From Argopecten irradians (lineage: Eukaryota > Mollusca > Bivalvia > Pectinida > Pectinidae): a stretch of 64,000 nucleotides of DNA. Positions 56,804 to 64,000 of this stretch are shown in pieces. The notes beneath the pieces are model-generated. The model was not told the DNA's origin, searched no databases, and saw only the letters and a list, made by a program, of their open reading frames with translations. The DNA lies in contig NC_091134.1 of assembly GCF_041381155.1 (NCBI RefSeq), positions 41,809,338-41,873,337 of the forward strand, read 5' to 3'. Each line of letters starts with the position of its first letter. Position 1 is the first letter of the stretch. The translations under genes were made by a program, and so were the position numbers.

Positions 56804-57480
56804 AAGATTGAACATTGTTTTGATTGCGTTAAAGGTGGTATTTACGCAATGGGATACAGACATATTCTACATGTAGCGCTAACGCACTACATTGAATATG
56901 TCTGTATCCTAGAACGAATATACGTACCCGGCCTACAATACCTTTCGGCCGGGTACGAATTGGTCCCATGTATCGTAGTGGAGCACTGCCTCCGAAAATT
57001 ACTCGGGCATAGTTTTCTATACTTTTTTGTAGGTTTCCAATTATTTCATATGTATACATGCGTTAACATAATATTTTTGTCCATAACAAACACAACCACC
57101 ATTTTAATATCTACCGTACCGCTCACAAGACATCAAATTCACAATTTGTGGACTTGCCGTATAAGTTCCCTTCAGAAAGACCTTTATATGTATTATGTAA
57201 AAGAATAATGCCTCGATGAGAATTTGATATTTTATGTGGTTCAGTTTTATTGCCTAGTAAGAAGGCGATATCAAACAAGTACGATAAAAATGCAAACAAA
57301 CATTTTATAATGGTTTGCATAATCATTTCTTTGCTCCATTAGCAGTAATAGCCACCAATTGTAGCTCTAAAGACGATATCATTTTCTGTCTTATAGTCTT
57401 TTGAGCTACAATATTGCAGCTAGTCTGTATCCCATTGCGTTCATACCACCTTTAACGCAATCAAAACACTGTTCAATCTC
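56804..57480. mobile_element. Inverted-repeat element inside duplication copy 2
   Basis: Counterpart of 53944-54617 with the same terminal repeats. A short inner segment at 56850-56912 differs: here a 16-bp stem GGATACAGACATATTC / GAATATGTCTGTATCC, where copy 1 has a 22-bp direct repeat. Confidence 0.75.
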
Positions 57481-57794
57481 TATATATATATGTCATGGTC
57501 TATATTCACATGTCCACTCATGCCAGTGATATGGACAACTGTCCACTCAATACAGTGATCCGTGACGGATCTCCGTTATACATATATGCATGTACATATA
57601 CATTTGGGCGGATTCTAAAATGGACCATAAAAGATCATTACGAATCTTTGTGTGTTTTCGAATCACGTAGTGACAATTATTTACGGTACTTAATATATAA
57701 CACATAGTTATCAGGTGTTATCAAGAACATCAAGGTAACACACTACATGTACACGCGCGTACGTGAGGTATTATAGTAGTACGTAGCCGCGTAC

Positions 57795-57908
57795 CTCAAC
57801 ATATTCCGCTTCTATGCCAGTTTCGGAGGGAGGTTGTACTTGAAGTCTAGCAGAAAGACATTGTTGTAATACTAGTCTTGACTTCACAGCGTCTACAGCC
57901 ATTGCCAT
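57795..57908 (-). CDS. DTD2: DTD2 exon 1, distal copy
   Basis: The coding sequence is the same as 54936-55049 by eye, with an intact start and donor. To be used it would have to splice across copy 1 to exon 2, so its use is uncertain. It may serve as an alternative first exon or be inactive. Confidence 0.55.
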
Positions 57909-58238
57909 CACTTGTAAAATGTTTATCCTGCTGGTATTGATTTGTTGTTACATTACACACGTATATGTTACGTCAGGTAGTTTATAATGTGCATGTAGCT
58001 GGCATGACCTACTCTACTTTCACTTTGTAAATGTCGCTTACCACACCACAAATTTGAAATTATTTCACAAAAGTTACTTTTCACAATAGTACAAAAATAT
58101 TATTGATTTTAGTTGATTGTCTACCAATAAAACTGTATTTATGTGCTTCACGAAAATATTCTTCATTTATTTATATATGAATATTGTTTTATGTTTATTT
58201 TCAACATCATAAGTGGCAGTATAAACAAAAAATCGAAA
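57909..58238. promoter_or_regulatory. Putative bidirectional promoter region, copy 2
   Basis: The region between the copy-2 DTD2 and COA4 start codons. It is probably the promoter that drives functional COA4, since the intact COA4 exon 1 follows. It differs from copy 1 by several substitutions and small indels. Confidence 0.55.
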
Positions 58239-60383
58239 ATGGCCGCTTCCATGCCGGGGCATGACAGATCGAGAAAACCAAATACAGAAGAAGACGACGA
58301 CGATGACCCTGTTGAAAAAATGCTGAAGAAAGCCGGATGTCTTGACCAACATTATGCAGTGCAGGTAAATATATGTTGGTATGAATGGCTTTAGATAATA
58401 TTGACCAATTTAACGGTTTGACCAAGGAGCAAATAAAGGGCAAGCGCAAGTGACCTCCATCAGGTTGGGCACAACCCTGCATATGGGTTACAGTTACCCA
58501 TTTGAGTAACAGTTACCTGTTTGAGTAATCAATAAGTTACCCAAATGAGGAAATTTGTTCAAGAAAAATGCATGAAGTTGTTTTAAACTTTTTTTTATCA
58601 AAAAAGGGCGTAATAATTTTGACATGGCACCATTACTAACATAACATAGTACATTATTAATCAAAATGGGACAAACTTCATTGTATCAATTTTGGTAAAA
58701 GTCACAAAATAAACCACCTCCATTGCTTACTATGGTGCCAAAAATTGAACACAGGTAAAACTCATTTAACCATGACATTTGCACTGAATTTCCCTGATAG
58801 CTATATACACTAAAGTCAATGGAGAGCACCTAAATTTTCATCTTACAACAAAGTTAGACAACAGAATGTAATATTTCACCCACAGAAACATACAGTCTTT
58901 GACAACAGTTGTAAGGCATTCTAAAAATTATGACGCCCTTTTTTTGATAATAATTTTTAAAACAACATTATGCGTTTGCTTTCACGTAATTACTCAATTG
59001 GGTAACTTATTGATTACTGCAAACAGGTAACTGTTACTCAAATGGGTAACTGTTACCCATATGCAGGGTTGTGCCCAACCTGTCCATCCTCGCTACTGCA
59101 AGGGTAGGCTACTCTAACAATGTTAGAGATTAACACGACAAAATACTTTTTAATATTGCGTCGTCACATATCCACCCAATATGTAATCAAGGTAAAATAA
59201 GACCTCATGCACGTGTAGGAGTACTCCAGGGCCTGGGGTACTATCACTGATATTATATCCACCCTAGCCCGAGATACTCTGGGCCTGACACCAGACTTAG
59301 AAACTATGACAGATACTGAAGTAGATGTCTGGTGTAGGGCCAGTCTTGTTGAAAAGACCAAGACTTCTTGGAGGTTAGTCTGAATTTGGAGATGACCTGG
59401 CCCGATACCAAATGGTGTCGCGAGTTACACCGTTTGATATAGCACTGCGCTCTGGCCCTACACCAGACATCTATCTGTCAAAATGTCTACATCGTGTAAG
59501 TCTGGTGTCAGGGCCAGAGTATCTCGAGCTATATCCACCCCTGGACCATATATGATAGTAAAACTGAAGGCAGTTCAGAAGACTCTTTGATGCACATGAA
59601 AAGAATTGAGTCAAGATACCAGGAAGTCTCTTCATGCCTGTGGCTTTTCAGTTTTTTTCCTTGAACTGCCTCCAGTTTTACTCTGAGATAGTCCAGGTGT
59701 GATTGATATATAATGTCAGTGATAGTAACCCCTGGAATATCGAGGATAATCATGAGTGGCCTAATACATCATGTACATGTACAATGTAGTTTAATATTGG
59801 TTAACGTACATTTATAATCACTAATGCACAGTATGGTGACTAATTTTGGCAATGTCATACTGTCACTGTGCCACATTGGCAATTTCACCATACAACAGTG
59901 ACAGCAGTAATGCAACCAGTGAAAAGTGTTAAGGCTGTTAAGCATACCATGCCATTAAAGTTTGTCAATTATATCCCTGAAATTGTATGAATGTATACTA
60001 ATTACCCCTAAAATATTTGTATTATGCAACCCAATCAGTTAAATATTACCTTAACTTCTAGTATTAAAGTCAGAGGACTGCGCTGGCCATACATTGTATG
60101 TCGTTTGTAGAGTATAATTTTGTTCACTTCCATTGAGTGGTTTAGGCGAGTGGCATTGCCAACAGATGGTTTTCTTTAATTCATATATACATACATGTAC
60201 TATAAATTATAGTTCTAGTTCACTAACATTTTTGTCTGCGAAATAAATTATTTTTTGTTTCAATGTTTATTTGATTTCTCATTTTAGGAGTGTATGTTTG
60301 ATAATAAGGACTGGACAAAATGTCAGACCCAAGTAAAGGAATTCAGAGAATGCATTGAGAAGTCAAAGAAGAAGAAAACTTGA
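58239..60383 (+). CDS. COA4: Cytochrome c oxidase assembly factor 4, twin CX9C protein, 2 exons
   Basis: Exons 58239-58364 (42 codons) and 60288-60383 (31 codons plus TGA) give 73 residues; human COA4 has 87. The protein starts MAASMPGHDRSRK, has an acidic run (EEDDDDDPVEK) and then a twin CX9C pair: Cys34/Cys44 and Cys54/Cys64 (GCLDQHYAVQEC and KCQTQVKEFRECI). Such proteins are imported into the mitochondrial intermembrane space and oxidised by the MIA40 system. COA4 supports cytochrome c oxidase assembly. The intron splits the first CX9C motif; the junction is CAG|GTAAAT...TTTTAG|GAG in phase 0. It is head to head with DTD2. The MITE at 58461-59082 and two foldbacks lie in its intron. Confidence 0.92.
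58461..59082. mobile_element. MITE with terminal repeats over 80 bp, in the COA4 intron
   Basis: Ends CAGGTTGGGCACAACCCTGC and GCAGGGTTGTGCCCAACCTG. TCCAT lies on both sides, a likely 5-bp target duplication. The arms carry several GGTAACTGTTACC-type palindromes. The left 147 bp is also present at 55610-55756, where the tandem duplication ends. Confidence 0.85.
59267..59529. mobile_element. Foldback element, about 263 bp
   Basis: GCCCGAGATACTCTGGGCCT, GACACCAGACTTA pairs with AAGTCTGGTGTCAGGGCCAG, AGTATCTCGAGC. A second inner pair is AGATGTCTGGTGTAGGGCCA / TGGCCCTACACCAGACATC. TATATCCACCC occurs just outside both ends (about 59254 and 59530). Confidence 0.75.
59519..59756. mobile_element. 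Foldback MITE related to 8807-9134
   Basis: CACCCCTGGACCATATATGA with AAAACTGAAGGCAGTTCA pairs with TGAACTGCCTCCAGTTTTAC, GAGATAGTCCAGGTGTG. It ends TAACCCCTGG. The block order matches the 8.8 kb element. Confidence 0.65.
60288..60383 (+). CDS. COA4: COA4 exon 2
   Basis: Starts after CTCATTTTAG and encodes ECMFDNKDWTKCQTQVKEFR, ECIEKSKKKKT, then TGA. It completes the first CX9C motif and carries the second. Confidence 0.92.
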   Translation, partial: ECMFDNKDWTKCQTQVKEFRECIEKSKKKKT

Positions 60384-60734
60384 CAAAGGGGCTGAAAATA
60401 GACGTAATCAATTTTTTTCCAAAACAACAGTGATATTGATGAAGGAGAAACATCTTCATAGACATTATTGATTTGATCTCGTATGGAGCGTAACATTTTG
60501 CCTTGTAATATGATAATTATCCGGATTATATTTACAAAGAGAATTTATTCATACCTCAGCATGCTTCAAAACTTATAACAGACCTTATTGAACTTACATA
60601 CATGTATACTTTAATTGCACATATTAGTACATGACAGTGTATATATAGAGAGAAATGATGTATATTTGATTTGTTGATTTTTTGGGAAAATTGATGAGTG
60701 AATGTAAAATTTTAGGCATTTCTTCTTATTATAA

Positions 60735-61143
60735 TTAAAGGCCCACTACCGTTCCGAAACAGCTTTAAATTTTTTAAATGGGAATGTAAAACAAGATCGA
60801 TAATTTTGTAGAGCCGCAAAAATTATTAACTTACCGTTAATACTATATTTATCATCACCTTCTGAACGATTTGGTTAAAATAAATAAAATGTTTATTTTC
60901 ATAACGCGGGTCGTATTATGTTTCCCGCCGTCGTCCTAAATACCGGGTGGTAGTTGACTATCACTGCGCTAGACGGCAAAACAGCGAATTGACTCTCCAT
61001 TGTTTTCATATATTACGCAGGAAATCTTGCATATGTTTGGTGTTGTAACCTTATTTTAGGTCATCAGTACGCATTTTCTGATGTTATTAATGGTTTTTTA
61101 AGAAACCTTTATATTTTGCTACGGAAAGGTAATGGGCCTTTAA
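60735..61143. mobile_element. MITE related to 25289-26546, in the COA4 3' region
   Basis: Ends TTAAAGGCCCACTACC and GGTAATGGGCCTTTAA, about 409 bp. It contains the undisturbed TTAA (60837-60840) that is interrupted in the intron 5 copy of the aminopeptidase gene. It may lie within the COA4 3' untranslated region, since an AATAAA follows at about 61232. Confidence 0.75.
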
Positions 61144-61457
61144 GAGTTTATATGCAAAAGATACTGTTTTTGAAAATAATGTTACAATCAACTATGTTCA
61201 TTACTGATATCTTTGTTGGTGTTCATATTCAATAAATATTTTCTATTAAAACTGAGTCATTATGTTTTACTCCCAATTTGAACTTGGGGTCATGATTTAT
61301 GAAAATTATTTTATGAATGTTAATTAAAAAGTAATGCATTAGGTCTAATTTGATTAATTATTTTAAATCACATGTGTATTATGAAAGTTAATGTATAATT
61401 TGATTAATTATCTTAGATCACATGTTATACATATATATCAATTACGAACCTTTGCTG

Positions 61458-61564
61458 AGGTCCATATGGTGTTATATCGCCCGCGTAGAATAAATAATGA
61501 CCAAGGGCGTAGCCTGAGGTCATTATTTTAAATTCTACAAGGGCCATATAACACCATATGGACT
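61458..61564. repeat. Hairpin, about 105 bp
   Basis: GGTCCATATGGTGTTATAT pairs with ATATAACACCATATGGAC. Inside, TAATGACC pairs with GGTCATTA and TAGAAT with ATTCTA. GGTCC-type words continue outside both arms. Confidence 0.7.
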
Positions 61565-61697
61565 GAAACAAATTTAAGGTCCTTAATTTTTATAATAGGT
61601 ATGTCGTTTCTTTAACAAATATGTCAAAAACAATCTCTAATGCATATATTAATTACAAGAAAACCAATGAACGCCACCTTGAAGGATGCAACTAAGG

Positions 61698-61743
61698 AAT
61701 ATTGACTCAGTGTTTCTAAAAATGGAAACACAGAGTCAATATG
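61698..61743. repeat. Short hairpin
   Basis: ATATTGACTC A GTGTTTC pairs with GAAACAC A GAGTCAATAT; the loop is about 8 bases and there is one A/A mismatch. Nothing shows that it is transcribed. Confidence 0.65.
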
Positions 61744-61822
61744 CTATATATTGAACATCACGTGACCATGTATCGGCCAATGAGAATAGTGGAAAATCAA
61801 AGCATTACTAATATAAATTCAT

Positions 61823-62018
61823 AATACTGTATTTGACCCAATAAGCACTCCTCATACTTTTTGAGGCCTCAATGTCAATTACCCAAGCATAAATAACGAC
61901 CAAAACTACACAAAACTGTATAGATTTGCAATTTTATAACTTCATCTTATTAGCACCTTTTCATTTTTTTCAATTTTTTAAACCACCTGGGCACTTATTG
62001 GGTCAAATACGGTGTTAT
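61823..62018. mobile_element. Short MITE, about 196 bp
   Basis: ACTGTATTTGACCCAATAAG at the left and CTTATTGGGTCAAATACGGT at the right are inverted copies. AT-rich centre, non-coding. Confidence 0.75.
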
Positions 62019-63584
62019 GTTTGTAACTTTCTAAAATATGAAGAATGTCTTTTTACTGGATATATCATTGTGAGACAGAATGGTTCAAACTTTGATATCA
62101 AATGACAGTATAAAAGGTCAGGTCACTGAGTAAGAGGTCAAGGTCAAAAGCAGTCATCTAGTGAAAGGTCTAGGTCTTTATTTACTAGCTGATGAATAAA
62201 TCAATCTTTACATAATGTATGTTTGAAAAGTTGCATGCATATATTTACATATTGCTGCATATAATTAATCATCTGAATATCAAAATGCATGTACACATTA
62301 TATTACCAGTACTACAAGACTTAAGGGACGTAAAATAACAAACACTCAATTTTTAATCAAAATGAATTTATTAGTTCTTCAACACATCACTATAAACGTA
62401 TACAGATCAAACCTTCCACACTTTATAAAGTCAATATATATGTTTTTGAAGCTGGTTAATTTCTTTTTATATCACAGAATAAATGTCCTCTTTTTCACTC
62501 ATTTGTTTTAATTCTGTTTGAACATACACGATTCTGATTTTTTTGTGTGATGAACATGACTTCTGTGTTCATTGTTCCGAAATATTACATAAAATATGGC
62601 AGACAATAGTGTAATGTTATATTGATATATAATTTTCCAAGTTGCATTTTTTTTCTCTTCTCCACTACCAAGGTAATACCAGGTATGTGAAGGTTAGGTT
62701 ATAACTGTAAAGGTTTATGACTATCTCCCCTTTCATACAGCTTTGTTACCACAGTTGATTACACACATATATACATACAGCCCCCTACATGGCCATGTAA
62801 TCCTCATTAGCCATGTAAAGAGGATTATGTGTGGACTCGCCTGTAATAGCAAGCTATTTATGAGAGGTTGGGTGTATATGGTACAGAATTACAGCATGTT
62901 CAGTACATCTTGAATTAAAATATGAAAGACAATAATATTTGGTTCATACCACATACATCTTGGACCCACAAAACGAAGCACCAAATATGTAAATACACTT
63001 GTAAGTCCCACTTATCTACGGACATATACATGTAGCATCGACTATTGTACCCAGCAATCAATTAAACTGATTGTTATTTTTAAAGTAGAAACTAAATGTT
63101 CTATTACTAACACTACACTTTACATCCGATAAGTTACTGATCCTGAATGCCATTTCGAATATTACCAAATGACCATGAACCATGTATCATGAAATAATGA
63201 GCGATATGTGATGTTGTAAACAAACTTGTTTTAGCGGTAGTCTTATTTTAGCATTGTTCATGCCGTCTTTGAAGAGCTAATTCATTATGAAATACTGAAA
63301 AACATTATTTACGGTATTGAACCTTTGAGTTGTGCTAATTCATATCCACACTAAATATTCATAATTAACATTTTTTTCGCATTTCTGCTAAAATTAGTAT
63401 ATTTACAGTACTTTAAACTCTTACTATTGATCAAAAAGTATACTGTACAGTAACGTTATGGTATCAAATTAGTACAATCTCATCTGCCAGTTAGATTTTG
63501 TCTTAGCAAATATTTTTTTTTTATATTTTCAGTGACATAAAAAAATGGTTAGGATGCTCCATCATATATGATCACTAGTCCTAC
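62019..63584. other. AT-rich DNA, no gene seen
   Basis: No exon is supported. An AATAAA on the minus strand near 62370 could end a gene lying to the right of the window, but nothing else supports this. Confidence 0.45.
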
Positions 63585-63720
63585 ACACTTTTCAGTTGCA
63601 AGTTCAAAACTCTCATAAGGCAGTTGCCAGGTATCAACAGGACGCCAGTAAGTTTTTCTCTGGTTACTCTGGCTTTCCTCCGCTTTTAAATCTTTAACTC
63701 ACCCATGCTGTTCATAAACA
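63585..63720 (+). repeat. Diverged SINE fragment
   Basis: GTTGCAAGTTCAAAACTCTC, AGGCAGTTGCCAGGTA, TCTGGTTACTCTGGCTTTCC match the plus-sense of the 50971-51183 SINE family. The head is lost or too diverged to see. Confidence 0.55.
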
Positions 63721-64000
63721 ACTCAATAAACACTAATACCCATGCATCATGTGTTTAAATGATTCTACTGACAGAAAATGTCATGCTTAAAACTTTAGAA
63801 GATGAAATATATGTTAAAATGTCTCTTTTCTGACAGTAAATGTTTGACAATATTAGATATATATTACATACACTTGGACCTCTTCTATTGTATTACAATA
63901 TGTAAGAGATCTAACAAGTACATTGTACATTAAGAGCTGATTTATCATTTAATCATTTAAGTACAATCAGCACCAGATTATCAGTATGTAAAGATACAAT

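Larger units (their letters stand above)
55757..58609. repeat. Tandem duplication, copy 2
   Basis: Second copy of the 2.85 kb unit. It holds the intact COA4 exon 1, a second DTD2 exon 1, a second inverted-repeat element (56804-57480), and continues without a break into the rest of the MITE at its right end. Confidence 0.95.

Noticed and set aside
53989-57208. Open frames of 118-119 codons at 53989-54345 and 56849-57208
   Set aside because: They lie inside an inverted-repeat transposable element, show no known domain, and differ at their start because of the local rearrangement.
61698-61743. A microRNA precursor
   Set aside because: The stem is only about 18 bp and lies among many transposon-derived hairpins. 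There is no sign of transcription or of a known microRNA.

Overview
The window looks like nuclear DNA of an animal, most probably a bivalve mollusc. It is AT-rich, its genes are split into many short exons with GT-AG introns, and it is crowded with short inverted-repeat transposons, tRNA-derived SINEs sharing a mollusc-type 3' tail, and a Penelope-like retroelement fossil. The organism call is an inference from gene and repeat style; no database was searched.

Layout. (1) About 1-15.1 kb holds no complete gene. It contains repeats, a 1.1 kb inverted-repeat element (3814-4932), a SINE (about 5191-5573), a broken alpha-1,3-fucosyltransferase N-terminal exon (6607-7186), and a Penelope-like fossil on the minus strand (about 10.06-12.01 kb). 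(2) 15,339-38,147 (+) is a 21-exon M1 zinc aminopeptidase (aminopeptidase N type, 1021 codons by my exon chain). It has a type II membrane anchor, GAMEN and HExxH-X18-E motifs and a complete C-terminal domain. Its 7.2 kb first intron holds an array of about 18 short palindromes; intron 5 holds one transposon inserted into another. (3) 38.1-45.0 kb is intergenic and dense in inverted-repeat elements. (4) 45,059-47,742 (+) is a three-exon BTB-BACK protein resembling BTBD17. (5) 47.7-51.7 kb holds long hairpins and a SINE. (6) 51.7-60.4 kb is a head-to-head gene pair: DTD2 (minus, a D-aminoacyl-tRNA deacylase) and COA4 (plus, a mitochondrial twin-CX9C cytochrome oxidase assembly factor). (7) 60.4-64.0 kb has no gene I can support.

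The most unusual feature is a 2.85 kb tandem duplication (52905-55756 / 55757-58609). It copied the shared promoter region together with exon 1 of both DTD2 and COA4. Each gene therefore has two possible first exons but one set of downstream exons. The COA4 exon farther from the rest of its gene carries a frameshift.

Splice-site oddities recur. The aminopeptidase intron 7 donor reads GAAAGT where GTAAGT is expected. The exon 11 donor of the same gene lies in a 27-bp tandem repeat that allows in-frame variants. The DTD2 exon 2 donor is duplicated at 33-bp spacing, and the distal copy brings a stop codon. All exon joins were made by eye from reading-frame continuity and family resemblance; transcript data would settle them.
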